A stretch of 64,000 bases of DNA. Source: an uncultured Lachnospiraceae bacterium (GTDB lineage: Bacteria > Bacillota > Clostridia > Lachnospirales > Lachnospiraceae). Below the pieces are notes generated by a model. It did no database searches and was not told the DNA's origin. It worked only from the letters and a program-made list of their open reading frames with translations. The DNA lies in assembly GCA_910577105.1 (NCBI GenBank), contig CAJTMB010000001.1:158590-222589 (forward strand), given 5' to 3'. Positions 55,842 through 64,000 of the stretch are shown here, in pieces; position 1 is the first letter of the stretch, and each line of letters begins with the position of its first letter. The translations under genes were made by a program, and so were the position numbers.

Positions 55842-56160
55842 CCTGCGTCTCCTCTCCGCTTTCCTTTCGGGACTTCTTTTTTGCCAGATAAACACCCATG
55901 TAAACCTTTGTCAGCACAATCACCGCCAGAAAGCTTATCATGGCATATATAAGGCAGATATCCACCAGATAACCTTCTCCAAGCAGCAATGCAAAGACAG
56001 CAATCATCACCATAACCATGGTTCCCATCATGTTGACCGCCACAACCCTGTCTGCAACCAGAGGTCCTCTCACCGCCCGAATCAGACAGGCAAATAAAAA
56101 CAGTGCCATCAATACCAGCACCACGATAAATTCCGTATGATAAAGACTTTCTAAGTTCAT
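55834..56160 (-). CDS. MrpF/MnhF antiporter subunit
   Basis: 108 aa with three transmembrane segments and the MnhF motif CLIRAVRGPLVADRVVAVNMMGTMVMVMIAVFAL, including the conserved RGP...DRVVA. Overlaps MrpE by 4 bp. Confidence 0.92.
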   Translation of the reverse strand: MNLESLYHTEFIVVLVLMALFLFACLIRAVRGPLVADRVVAVNMMGTMVMVMIAVFALLLGEGYLVDICLIYAMISFLAVIVLTKVYMGVYLAKKKSRKESGEETQDA

Positions 56161-56627
56161 GCCTCGATTCCTTCCTCCATTTTTTTCAACATCCTGACAA
56201 AAACAGAGTTGTCAATACCCTCCGCCAGACTTTTGTCCAGGCAGTGCACCGTATAAACATCCTCCTCAAGGGATACCGTAATGGTACCGGGTGTAAGCGT
56301 AATGGAATTTGCCAGAAGCGCCCTTGCGGTCTTTGTCTTCAAATCCGTTTTGAAATGCATCAGTACCGGCTCATTCTGATACCGCGGTGATAAAATCATA
56401 TGCATGACAGCCACATTTGCCTTGATAATTTCCCACACCAGTACCGCCACATACTGTAATATGCAAAAGCTTTTTCTAAAAACAATAATATCTTTTTTAA
56501 AACTATAATCCATGAAAGCACAGATAAAGGCATACAGCAGTGCCGCAACAGCCAGCCCGAACAATATGATTTCCAATGTAACCTTTCCGTTAAAAATGAG
56601 CCACATCAAAAAGAACACTATGTACAT
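56157..56627 (-). CDS. MrpE/MnhE antiporter subunit
   Basis: 156 aa from ATG 56627 (AGAGGAGG at 8 bp); the longer frame to 56675 starts without a site. Two or three transmembrane segments and the MnhE signature LANSITLTPGTITVSLEEDVYTVHCLD near the C-terminus. First gene of the ten-gene antiporter operon; 61 bp follow trxA with no separate promoter seen. Confidence 0.92.
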   Translation of the reverse strand: MYIVFFLMWLIFNGKVTLEIILFGLAVAALLYAFICAFMDYSFKKDIIVFRKSFCILQYVAVLVWEIIKANVAVMHMILSPRYQNEPVLMHFKTDLKTKTARALLANSITLTPGTITVSLEEDVYTVHCLDKSLAEGIDNSVFVRMLKKMEEGIEA

Positions 56628-56673
56628 GGGAGGCCTCCTCTCAAAAGTGATAAATCCTATGATTTCCAATGAC

Positions 56674-56707
56674 AAAGCAGGTACGGCCTTAGGCCAGTAC
56701 CTGCTTT
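56674..56707 (-). other. Hairpin over the trxA stop codon
   Basis: AAAGCAGGTACTGGCC and GGCCGTACCTGCTTT pair with one bulged T around the TAA. No U-tract follows, so it is more likely an RNA stability or processing element between trxA and the antiporter genes than a terminator. Confidence 0.5.
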
Positions 56708-57018
56708 ACTTTTTCCGTAAGCTGTGCTGCACTCATGGCGCCCACATCATTTGATTTTACTTCGCCGTCCTTAAAAATCAAAAAGGTCGGAATACTTACC
56801 ACGCGGTATCTCTGTGCAAGTTCGGGTTCGTCATCCACATTCACTTTAAATACTTTTACTTTGCCCGATAACTCATCCGCCAGTTTTTCCACCACCGGGG
56901 CCATCATTTTACAGGGACCGCACCAGTCGGCATAAAAGTCCACAAGTACCGGCAAATCCGCCTGTAATACCTCCGCATCAAAATTCTGTTTTGTCAGTTT
57001 CATTTCCATGTCCGCCAT
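56689..57018 (-). CDS. trxA: Thioredoxin
   Basis: 109 aa from ATG 57018 (AGAGG at 5 bp). Active-site WCGPC (Cys33, Cys36), cis-Pro loop SIPTFLIFKDG. General dithiol reductant. It lies between trmB (57 bp) and the antiporter operon. Confidence 0.94.
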   Translation of the reverse strand: MADMEMKLTKQNFDAEVLQADLPVLVDFYADWCGPCKMMAPVVEKLADELSGKVKVFKVNVDDEPELAQRYRVVSIPTFLIFKDGEVKSNDVGAMSAAQLTEKVKQVLA

Positions 57019-57075
57019 CCTTTCCTCTTTGCTGGTAGTATGCCACATTTATCAATTTCCATACCAGTTCTTTTG

Positions 57076-57714
57076 TTATCTGTAGATGATATACTTGCAT
57101 ATGGGGTTCCCCATTGAAGAGAACTTTTCTTCATATTCCGTCATAATATTTCCTTCAAGCATATCTGTTTCGCGGTGCAAATCATAAGTGAGCGCCTGCG
57201 TCTTCCAGCCTGCTTCCGAGAGTTCTGCCACTGCAAAATCAAAAAGTTCCCTGTTGTCCGTCTTAAACTCCAGTTGTCCCTCCGGCCTTAATATGTAATC
57301 ATAACGCTCCAAAAACTGTCTGGAGGGCAGCCTTCTTCTGGCATGGCGCTCTTTCGGCCACGGGTCGGAAAAGTTCAGGTATATCCTGTCCACTTCATGC
57401 TCACCGAACACTTCCGTTATCTCCTCAGCGTCCATGCGGATAAACTTTAAGTTCGGCAGTTCCTCTTCTTCCATTTTCTGAAGGGCGCGCAGCAACACGC
57501 TGGAATACTTTTCAATGCCTATGTAGTTGATATTCGGATTCTGTGAGGCCGATGTGTGCAGAAACCTGCCCTTCCCCATACCAATCTCAATATACAGGGG
57601 ATTTTCATTGCCAAACAGGCTTTTCCATTTTCCTTTTCTTTCTTTGGGCTCCTGAATCACAAACCTGCTGTTTCCTATTATCTCCCTGGAACCTGTTATA
57701 TTTCTCAAGCGCAT
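57076..57714 (-). CDS. trmB: tRNA (guanosine(46)-N7)-methyltransferase
   Basis: 212-aa SAM-dependent methyltransferase that modifies G46 of tRNA variable loops. SAM motif YIEIGMGKGRFL, and the family signature YLNFSDPWPKERHARRRLPSRQFLERY (substrate and catalytic Asp). First gene downstream of the promoter at 57777-57804, with trxA next. Confidence 0.95.
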   Translation of the reverse strand: MRLRNITGSREIIGNSRFVIQEPKERKGKWKSLFGNENPLYIEIGMGKGRFLHTSASQNPNINYIGIEKYSSVLLRALQKMEEEELPNLKFIRMDAEEITEVFGEHEVDRIYLNFSDPWPKERHARRRLPSRQFLERYDYILRPEGQLEFKTDNRELFDFAVAELSEAGWKTQALTYDLHRETDMLEGNIMTEYEEKFSSMGNPICKYIIYR

Positions 57715-57776
57715 CCGTTTTACACCGTTGTCCTAATACTGTTTTATTTTATGTCCAAGCTGTACTATCAGCAATT

Positions 57777-57804
57777 AGTATATCCCATTTTCTTAAAAAG
57801 TCAA
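57777..57804 (-). promoter_or_regulatory. Promoter of trmB-trxA (possibly the antiporter operon)
   Basis: TTGACT (57804-57799), 16-bp spacer, TATACT (57782-57777) on the minus strand. Confidence 0.65.
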
Positions 57805-57866
57805 GAAACCTCTTTGGTTTTTCTTTAAAATGGTGTATGATAATAGGGCATATTCATTGAGGAAGG

Positions 57867-59408
57867 ATGTCGTTTATTTTGCGTAAACTGCATGATAGAT
57901 TTTATGTTATTTTTCTGGCACTCTGCTTTCTGTGCATCTGGCAGCGCTGTACGCTGACAGCATGGGCGCTTCCCGTCCTTGGCGATGCAGAAGCACGGAC
58001 CGCCATTCCGGTGGAATCCAATGCCATCCCCAACTGGCCGGACGGTCCCATCGTGAACGCCCAATCCGCCATCTTAATAGATGCGGAAAGCGGTGTTATT
58101 CTGTATGCCAAAAATATTCACGAGCCCTTGTATCCTGCCAGCACCACCAAGCTTCTGACCTGCCTGATAGCAGTCGAAACATGTGCCATGGATGAAATTG
58201 TCACGTTTTCCTATGAAGCCGTTTTTGACACCCCCAGGGACAGTAACCATATTGCCATGGATGTAGGGTATGAACTCACCATGGAGCAGTGCCTCAACGC
58301 CATACTGATTGCATCCGCCAACGAGGTATCCTTTGCCGTTGCGGAGCATATTACAGGTACATCATGGCAGGATTTTGCCGAAACCATGAATACACGTGCC
58401 GAACAGCTTGGCTGTGTGGATTCCCACTTTGTCAATCCAAACGGCCTGCCGGATGAGAACCATTATACTTCCTCACATGACTTGTCCATGATTGGACGGG
58501 CCTTTTTCGCCAACGAACTTTTGTGCAAAATTTCTTCTTCCCTAAGACTGGACATCCCTGCCACGGACATGCAGCCGAAGCACGTTATTGAAAACGCCAA
58601 AAATCAGCTGCTGCCCGGCAAAACATACGCATACGAATATTTAGTCGGCAGCAAGACCGGATATACGGATGCCGCAAAGAGCACTCTGGTTTCCTGTGCG
58701 GAAAAAGACGGTATGAAACTGATTGCCGTGGTAATGGCAGAAGATTCTCCAAGCCAGTATGTGGATACGGTTGCCCTCTTCAATTACGGTTTCACTAACT
58801 TTGAACGAATTAATATTTCCCAGAAGGAAACCCGGTACAATATCGACAATGCCAGCTTTTTTTACAGCAACAACGACATTTTCGGCAGTTCCAGGCCGCT
58901 TCTTTCCTTAAATCAGGAGGACTATATCGTTCTTCCCAAAACAGTGCCTTTTGAAGATGTCAGCTCTTCCATCTCCTATGATACACAGGAGGAAGGCGTT
59001 GCGGCAGTCATCACCTATACATACCAGGGACAATTTATCGGCTCCGTATCAGTGGATTTTGCACAGGATAAGGAAAACCGGTACGCTTTCGAGGACGGTA
59101 CCCTCCAATCCTCCCAGGCAGAAACATCCAACTCCCCAAAAGCCGAGCCAAACATCATTTTTATCAATGTTATCAAAGTGATTTTATGGATTATAGGTAT
59201 TGCAGGCGCATTTATCGTGATTATTTCTCTTCACGCCTTTATTGTTAACTACCAGTTTGCCACAAAAGAACGCAGCGGACGCAGGGGATGGCTCAGAAGG
59301 CGCCGGCTCAAGCAAAACCGCTATCCCGACAGACAGCGGGCGCGTGTTGCGGCAAGGCACAGAAAAAAAGCCAAACGCCCCAGCCGTTTCCGGGACTTTG
59401 ACTTTTAA
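57867..59408 (+). CDS. D-alanyl-D-alanine carboxypeptidase (penicillin-binding protein 5/6 type)
   Basis: 513-aa S11 family peptidase with an N-terminal signal/anchor (FYVIFLALCFLCIW). Catalytic SxxK at Ser92-Thr-Thr-Lys95, SxN (Ser150-Ala-Asn152) and KTG (263-265) are all intact, so it should trim D-Ala from peptidoglycan. A ~100-residue Ser/Glu-rich spacer leads to a C-terminal transmembrane segment (VIKVILWIIGIAGAFIVIISLHAFIV) and a strongly basic ~45-residue tail, where family members usually end in an amphipathic helix. It is convergent with the exonuclease gene, 6 bp apart. Confidence 0.92.
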   Translation: MSFILRKLHDRFYVIFLALCFLCIWQRCTLTAWALPVLGDAEARTAIPVESNAIPNWPDGPIVNAQSAILIDAESGVILYAKNIHEPLYPASTTKLLTCLIAVETCAMDEIVTFSYEAVFDTPRDSNHIAMDVGYELTMEQCLNAILIASANEVSFAVAEHITGTSWQDFAETMNTRAEQLGCVDSHFVNPNGLPDENHYTSSHDLSMIGRAFFANELLCKISSSLRLDIPATDMQPKHVIENAKNQLLPGKTYAYEYLVGSKTGYTDAAKSTLVSCAEKDGMKLIAVVMAEDSPSQYVDTVALFNYGFTNFERINISQKETRYNIDNASFFYSNNDIFGSSRPLLSLNQEDYIVLPKTVPFEDVSSSISYDTQEEGVAAVITYTYQGQFIGSVSVDFAQDKENRYAFEDGTLQSSQAETSNSPKAEPNIIFINVIKVILWIIGIAGAFIVIISLHAFIVNYQFATKERSGRRGWLRRRRLKQNRYPDRQRARVAARHRKKAKRPSRFRDFDF

Positions 59409-59414
59409 TGCCGC

Positions 59415-60359
59415 TTATTTTTTATGCCGCCTTTTCCGGCGCAGCTCGCTTGCATGTTCTTTTCTTTGCTTTATGGCTTCCGCCTCTTCACAGGAGATGA
59501 ATTTAGTGGTTTTTACTACATAAACCTCATCTCCTTCCGTTCTTCGGATTCGGATTTTTCCTTTCATATATCCATGTACATCACAGCAGGCCAGACAATA
59601 ATAATGTTTACCGTTAGGCGTAAACCACCTTATTTTTTTCTTCAGGTTTTTATGGCACAAATAACATTTGCTGGCGGAAACCTCTTTGTCTGCCATCGCT
59701 GCCGCCTTTGAGGGAAAGACCCTGGAAATGTATTTGGCATAATTATCAAATACTACCCTGACTTCCTCTTCCCTTGTCCTTGGCGGGTTAAACACATCAT
59801 AAGAATAATTACCAAATACTTCCGAAGGCATCTTGGCCAGCACTTTACCGGCATAATATGCATCACTAAAGGCACGGTGAAACGGAATATCCTTTTCAAT
59901 TTTCAAAAAATCCACTGCATATTCCAACGCCCGTCTGCTCCTGCCGTCCTCAAAAGCCTTACTGAAAAGCTTCTGCACATCCAGAAAACGAATCGGCCCG
60001 TTTGCTAAAGGCTTCATACCATAATAACGCATGTTATCCTGCAGTTCAGTCAAATCAAGCGGTCCCCATGTACAGAAAATGCAGTCCTCTCCACACCATT
60101 CAAGAAATTCCTGCATAACTTCCGCAAAAGGCCTCCCGTGCTCCAGTTCACGCATCTGCATATGAATCAGTCTGCTCGTAATTTTATGAAGTTCATGATA
60201 TACCTGTGGTTTTATCAGCTGGCTGAACTCTCCCACTATTACCTTATCCGGGTTTAACCTGACAGCGCCTATTTCGATAATTTCAAACTGCAGTCCTTCT
60301 TTCCCGCCATGCTCCTCGCTGCCCTGGTTCCATTCCAAATCCAGTATAATATAATCCAT
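59415..60359 (-). CDS. 3'-5' exonuclease domain protein with zinc-ribbon tail
   Basis: 314 aa. DEDDh exonuclease fold (MDYIILDLEWNQ: catalytic Asp7 and Glu9; FHRAFSDAYYAGKVL: His and Asp), as in KapD/RNase T relatives. The C-terminus has a Cys zinc-finger (CYLCHK, HYYCLACCDVHGY) and ends in a basic tail EHASELRRKRRHKK, likely for nucleic acid binding. Substrate (DNA or RNA) is not determined. Its upstream region carries copy C of the structured repeat, 105 bp away. Confidence 0.88.
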   Translation of the reverse strand: MDYIILDLEWNQGSEEHGGKEGLQFEIIEIGAVRLNPDKVIVGEFSQLIKPQVYHELHKITSRLIHMQMRELEHGRPFAEVMQEFLEWCGEDCIFCTWGPLDLTELQDNMRYYGMKPLANGPIRFLDVQKLFSKAFEDGRSRRALEYAVDFLKIEKDIPFHRAFSDAYYAGKVLAKMPSEVFGNYSYDVFNPPRTREEEVRVVFDNYAKYISRVFPSKAAAMADKEVSASKCYLCHKNLKKKIRWFTPNGKHYYCLACCDVHGYMKGKIRIRRTEGDEVYVVKTTKFISCEEAEAIKQRKEHASELRRKRRHKK

Positions 60360-60462
60360 AACCGTCCCTTTGTCCGCATTTCGCTTTCCTTCGTTTCAAG
60401 CACCTGCATAATATTATACTACTAAACCGCACATATTACCACTACATGTTCGTATCCCCGGC

Positions 60463-60621
60463 CGGCGGAAAGGAGTTCAGCGTGCATTTGATTCCATAAA
60501 GGACCGTGTAAAAACGCTGGTACTTGGATGTCGTTCTTTGACATCCTATGTACCACTGCGTTTTTACCCGAGCGAAAGCGTGTCCTGTTGGAACAAATGC
60601 ACGCTGAACTCCTTTCCGCCG
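60463..60621. repeat. Dispersed structured repeat, copy C
   Basis: 159 bp between the exonuclease and YitT genes. Terminal arms (60463-60496 and 60589-60621) pair over ~33 bp with one bulged A, and their sequence is unrelated to the arms of copies A and B. Conserved core pieces are TTCCATAA, AAAAACG, GTACCACTGCGTTTTTACC, GCGAAAGCGTG and TTGGAA. The inner hairpin GGATGTC/GACATCC is a new sequence with the same pairing logic. The 3' arm ends 9 bp before the yitT-like stop. Confidence 0.8.
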
Positions 60622-60629
60622 TCTGGCAG

Positions 60630-61478
60630 TTATTCCTCCGGCTTTTTGTAGAAACGCCCCAATACTTCCTGCGTCTTTATTACATTGATAAAGGCTTTTT
60701 CATCCACTTTCCTGATTTCACGGATTACCATCTTGGTTTCTGCGCTGGATACTACGGAATATACCACATTTCTTTCACAATGCTCAAAAGAGCCTTCTCC
60801 TTCCAGCACGGTTGCCCCGTGGTTGCTGACCACTGAAATGGCATCACAGACTTCCCTCGGCTTATTTGTCACGATGAACAGGGTTCCCTGCTGGTATTTT
60901 TTGTACAGGCTGTGCAGTACCTGCGTGGATGCATACTGGAAAAGAATAGAGTATAAGGCCTTGTCCCATCCAAACAACACGCCTGCTACCGAAAGTATGA
61001 TAATGTTAATTCCTAATATAACATTAAAGGAATCCACCCCATTCTTCTCGGAGAGATATATGGCAATAAAATCCGTTCCGCCGCTGGTAGCTCCCATCAA
61101 AAGGCAAAGGCTGATGACAAAACCGTTAATCATGCCGCCAAAAATACTGATGAGCAGAATGTCCTGCGTAATAACATAAGCAGGAATCAAGTCCGTAAAA
61201 ATACTGGTAAGTATAATCATCAGGCAGGAATACAGCGTGAACTTCTTCCCGATAAATTTGTACCCGATATAGATTGGAACAGCGTTTAAAAGAAGATTCA
61301 CTACTGTATATGGAATCTCTATATGAAAAATCATCTCAGCAATTCTCTGCAACAGAATTGTAAGCCCGGTAGCTCCTCCCGGATAGAGTCCGCCTGTCCT
61401 GACAAATGTCTTAATGTTTACAGCCATAAGTAACGCGGATAAAACAATAAAGAAAATTCTTCTTGCGTTCTGTTTCAT
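60630..61478 (-). CDS. YitT family membrane protein
   Basis: 282 aa. Five or six transmembrane segments with the YitT motif GGLYPGGATGLTILLQR and MGATSGGTDFIAIYLSEK, then a cytosolic DUF2179 domain (TLFIVTNKPREVCDAISVVSNHGATVLEGEGSF). Transport function is presumed but the substrate is unknown. It is 51 bp downstream of proS. Confidence 0.9.
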   Translation of the reverse strand: MKQNARRIFFIVLSALLMAVNIKTFVRTGGLYPGGATGLTILLQRIAEMIFHIEIPYTVVNLLLNAVPIYIGYKFIGKKFTLYSCLMIILTSIFTDLIPAYVITQDILLISIFGGMINGFVISLCLLMGATSGGTDFIAIYLSEKNGVDSFNVILGINIIILSVAGVLFGWDKALYSILFQYASTQVLHSLYKKYQQGTLFIVTNKPREVCDAISVVSNHGATVLEGEGSFEHCERNVVYSVVSSAETKMVIREIRKVDEKAFINVIKTQEVLGRFYKKPEE

Positions 61479-61529
61479 AACCTTCTCCTCTTCGGTCAGC
61501 CGCTTTGAAGCCCAATTTAAGGCAACGGA

Positions 61530-62963
61530 TTAATATGCCCTGCCCCAGTAAACCATTTTCTTAGCGGGCTTTCCACAGCAGACACAGGTTTCCGCTATCT
61601 GTTCCTGTTCAAAAGGAATGCATCTGCTCGTAACACTCCATTTTTCTTTTATCATATCCTCACAGGACTGCTCACCGCACCACATCGCTTTTACAAATCC
61701 GGATTTTTCCGTAAACAACTTTTCAAATTCTTCCATATCCTTTGCGGTATAAGTATGAGCGTCCCTGTGTGTGCGGGCTCTTTCCAGCATATCGTGATGA
61801 ATGGTTCCCAGCAAATCTCTTACCTTCTCTTCCACTTCATCCAAGGATACTTCTATTTTTTCCCTTGTATCCCTTCTGCAAAGCACACATTTGCCTTCCT
61901 CGATATCTTTAGGTCCGATTTCCAGACGAAGGGGAAAGCCCCGCATCTCCGCTTCCGCAAATTTATAACCGGGACTCTTGTCCGTGTCATCCACCTTCAC
62001 CCTGAAACTGCCTTTCAAGCGGTCACGCAGTTCATAAGCTTTTTCCAAAACCCCTTCTTTTTTCTGCTGAATCGGAATAATTGCCACCTGTATGGGCGCT
62101 ACCTTAGGGGGCAGTACCAATCCAAAATCATCCCCGTGCACCATGATGATTGCGCCTATCATTCTCGTGGTCATACCCCATGAAGTCTGATGGACATATT
62201 GCAGGGTATTGTCCTTACCGGTAAACTGAATGCCAAAAGCTTTTGCAAAGCCGTCACCAAAATTATGGCTGGTACCGGATTGCAGCGCCTTGCCGTCATG
62301 CATCAAGGATTCAATCGTATAAGTAGCCACCGCGCCTGCAAATTTTTCCTTATCCGTCTTTTTCCCCTTGATAACAGGAATCGCAAGTACTTCTTCGCAA
62401 AAATCTGCATAGACATTGAGCATCTGAATGGTTCTTTCCTCTGCTTCCTCTGCCGTGGCATGGGCCGTATGACCCTCCTGCCACAAAAACTCCCTGGAAC
62501 GCAGAAAGGGCCTTGTCTCCTTTTCCCAGCGGACAACCGAACACCACTGGTTATATACCTTGGGCAAATCCCTGTATGACTGTATGTCATTTTTATAGAA
62601 GTCACAGAAAAGCGTTTCGGAAGTAGGCCTTACACAAAGCCTTTCCTGCAAAGGCTGCAACCCGCCGTGCGTCACCCATGCCACTTCAGGGGCAAACCCT
62701 TCCACATGGTCTTTTTCCTTTTCCAGAAGGCTTTCCGGTATAAACATAGGCAGATATACGTTCTGCACTCCCGTTTCCTTAAAGCGTTCATCAAGCTGTT
62801 TTTGCAAGAGCTCCCAAATAGCATAACCGGCAGGCTTGATTACCATACAGCCTTTTACGCTCGTATAATCAATTAACTCCGCCTTTTTTACAATATCCGT
62901 ATACCATTGCGCAAAATCCTCTTCCATGGAAGTAATCGCTTCCACTAATTTTTTTTCTGCCAT
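61530..62963 (-). CDS. proS: Prolyl-tRNA synthetase (archaeal/eukaryote-like type)
   Basis: 477 aa, class II aminoacyl-tRNA synthetase. Motif 2-type [32 protein letters not shown]-like [34 protein letters not shown], and the C-terminal zinc domain with [31 protein letters not shown] Cys cluster (CVCCG). The short ~477-aa length identifies the ProRS type without the editing insertion. It is controlled by a T-box leader upstream. Confidence 0.93.
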   Translation of the reverse strand: MAEKKLVEAITSMEEDFAQWYTDIVKKAELIDYTSVKGCMVIKPAGYAIWELLQKQLDERFKETGVQNVYLPMFIPESLLEKEKDHVEGFAPEVAWVTHGGLQPLQERLCVRPTSETLFCDFYKNDIQSYRDLPKVYNQWCSVVRWEKETRPFLRSREFLWQEGHTAHATAEEAEERTIQMLNVYADFCEEVLAIPVIKGKKTDKEKFAGAVATYTIESLMHDGKALQSGTSHNFGDGFAKAFGIQFTGKDNTLQYVHQTSWGMTTRMIGAIIMVHGDDFGLVLPPKVAPIQVAIIPIQQKKEGVLEKAYELRDRLKGSFRVKVDDTDKSPGYKFAEAEMRGFPLRLEIGPKDIEEGKCVLCRRDTREKIEVSLDEVEEKVRDLLGTIHHDMLERARTHRDAHTYTAKDMEEFEKLFTEKSGFVKAMWCGEQSCEDMIKEKWSVTSRCIPFEQEQIAETCVCCGKPAKKMVYWGRAY

Positions 62964-63010
62964 TTTTTCTCCTCCTCTTTTTTACTTGACTTGTCAGACG
63001 ATTTTCAAAC

Positions 63011-63054
63011 AAAAAAACGCCGGCTCCGTCCCCAAAGGGACCGGAAAACCGGCG
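63011..63054 (-). terminator. T-box terminator of the proS leader
   Basis: Strong GC-rich hairpin (GCCGG ... CCGGC with an inner CCGTCCCC/GGGGACGG) followed by TTTTTTT on the minus strand. The 5' side competes with the T-box antiterminator. Confidence 0.85.
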
Positions 63055-63279
63055 GTACCACCCTGTTTAATGCATGAATTACACATGTTATGAATCCCGC
63101 ATTCTGCTCATTATGCCGATAACGCCGGCGCTGCGCCGCATTTTCATGCGGGACTCGGAGGCAGGTTCAGGGGCTTCCTGCAAGGGCTTTTCACCAGCCA
63201 GCCCTCTCTCTTAATGATTCCACACCCTTACTAACCCTCGTCATTGCCATAATCACTGTATAAACATATTGAAAAGTAT
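63011..63279 (-). promoter_or_regulatory. T-box riboswitch leader of proS
   Basis: Minus strand leader with a long Stem I, candidate specifier CCT (Pro) at 63165-63163 after GAA, the T-box sequence GGGTGGTACCGCC (63063-63051) whose TGGT matches the tRNA-Pro ACCA end, and a terminator GCCGG...CCGGC-type hairpin with T7 (63054-63011). Uncharged tRNA-Pro would favour the antiterminator and allow proS transcription. Confidence 0.88.
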
Positions 63280-63285
63280 GTAGTG

Positions 63286-63314
63286 ATTGTAGGACAGTTA
63301 TACTGAATTGTCAA
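63286..63314 (-). promoter_or_regulatory. Promoter of the proS T-box transcript
   Basis: TTGACA (63314-63309), 17-bp spacer, TACAAT (63291-63286) on the minus strand. Near-consensus. Confidence 0.75.
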
Positions 63315-63349
63315 GACAGAAACAAGAAATATATCACGGAAACCGGTAT

Positions 63350-63811
63350 TTATAAATGCCTCACATATACTCTCGAATCCTCTCCGTTTGTATCTTGCAT
63401 CATTTGAAAAAAATCATAACCATACTTTTCATATAACCCGCTATGGTTCGTGGAAATGTAAATATTTTTTTCACCGGCCTCTTTTGCCAATGCTTCCGCA
63501 TGGTGAAGCAATCTTCCGGCGCAGCGTTTCCCTCTGTATGCGGGAAACGTATATACCCATCCAATCCACGGCTTTAAATCTGTCGGCCAGATATCGTCTC
63601 TTTCAGCAAATGTACAAAAGGAGATTAACTTTCCTCCATCTGTCAGCATAAGAACCTTTGCATTTTCGCCGACTAATTGCTTCAGTTTATGGTTCTGAAG
63701 CAAATCATATAAATACCGGCCGGCTCCCCAATCACTTTCTTTGATTTTTGAAAGCCAATATTCTTTATTGTCTGAACTAAAGTATTCTATTATTTCCATT
63801 TTCGTCTTCAT
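63350..63811 (-). CDS. GNAT family N-acetyltransferase
   Basis: 153 aa with GNAT core GKLISFCTFAERDDIW, WIGWVYTFPAYRGKRCAGRLLHHAEALAKEAG (acetyl-CoA loop YRGKRCAGRL) and LYEKYGYDF. Small, soluble. The start ATG has GAGAAAGG; a second Met at codon 5 is an alternative. The substrate is unknown. Confidence 0.87.
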   Translation of the reverse strand: MKTKMEIIEYFSSDNKEYWLSKIKESDWGAGRYLYDLLQNHKLKQLVGENAKVLMLTDGGKLISFCTFAERDDIWPTDLKPWIGWVYTFPAYRGKRCAGRLLHHAEALAKEAGEKNIYISTNHSGLYEKYGYDFFQMMQDTNGEDSRVYVRHL

Positions 63812-63859
63812 CCTTTCTCAAAAACCATTTTTTTATAAAATTTCACGCTAACCGCCATT

Positions 63860-64000
63860 TTGCCACTGCGTGGCAACACAAATCTGTGCGGAGAATGCCG
63901 TATTTTAGGCATTCTCCAGTGTGAGAAATGTCTGCTACGCAGACATTAGAAGTTCTCCGCGAAACAGCCTCTGCTGTGAGCGAAAACTGCCAAAGGCAGT
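63860..64000. repeat. Row of hairpins at the window end
   Basis: Five perfect stems lie in 141 bp: 7 bp at 63860-63876, 10 bp at 63890-63917, 9 bp at 63927-63947, 5 bp at 63964-63977, and 6 bp at 63986-64000. In addition, GCGGAGAA (63888-63895) and TTCTCCGC (63953-63960) can pair as an alternative fold. No ORF is seen. It may be a structured RNA or an array of palindromic repeats, cut by the window edge. Confidence 0.6.

Overview
The window is one contiguous stretch of chromosome from a low-to-mid GC, Gram-positive, spore-forming anaerobe, most likely a Lachnospiraceae (Clostridia). This is inferred from gene content: a DUF3794/LysM spore-coat type protein, the HprK / ROK glucokinase / MurB / RapZ / WhiA / HPr-like cluster, a T-box ahead of proS, a DUF6465 protein, strong AGGAGG ribosome binding sites, and FAD oxidoreductase plus DUF1667 genes beside glpK. 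No rRNA, tRNA, prophage, transposase or CRISPR array was seen. Most genes are on the minus strand. Where a nearer Met has a strong RBS, starts were shortened from the longest open frame.

Layout. 1-7.6 kb: DUF6465 (cut by the window edge), uppP, patatin, an aminotransferase with its own promoter, operator and terminator-like leader, DUF1934, murI, a small membrane protein, a GntR/FCD regulator and ispE with a likely GntR operator. 7.6-13.2 kb: spore-type DUF3794/LysM protein, a deleted metallophosphoesterase pseudogene, and pyrC-pyrK-pyrD. 13.5-16.3 kb: PrcB-like lipoprotein, membrane-anchored alpha/beta hydrolase, two small membrane proteins. 16.4-22.4 kb: deoB and a glycerol catabolic operon (two FAD oxidoreductases, DUF1667, glpK). 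22.9-31 kb: hflK-hflC, aldo/keto reductase, GNAT, cyclophilin, AAC(3)-family protein, DUF362 and two unknown proteins. 31-44.5 kb: fba, a lipid kinase, then a long minus-strand array (uvrC, hprK, glcK, murB, a DJ-1-like protein, rapZ, whiA and an HPr-like protein lacking the phosphorylatable histidine), preceded by DUF1846-ftsH. 44.6-47.2 kb: GNAT and pyrG with a promoter-terminator leader. 47.4-57.7 kb: trmB, trxA and a ten-gene Mrp/Mbh-type cation antiporter operon with four antiporter-like (NuoL/M/N) subunits. 57.9-64 kb: D,D-carboxypeptidase, exonuclease, YitT, proS with T-box, GNAT, and a dense row of hairpins at the window end.

The most unusual signal is a dispersed structured repeat of about 135-160 bp present three times (13242-13377, 45352-45486, 60463-60621). 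The inner sequence is conserved, but the long terminal stems and inner hairpins differ between copies while staying base-paired, which is covariation expected of a conserved structured RNA or a palindromic mobile element. Two copies lie next to pyrimidine genes (pyrC, pyrG). Other points of interest are the Mbh-ordered antiporter operon without a hydrogenase, the Crh-like HPr paralogue in the crh position after whiA, the promoter/palindrome/attenuator leader of the aminotransferase, and the internally deleted phosphoesterase.
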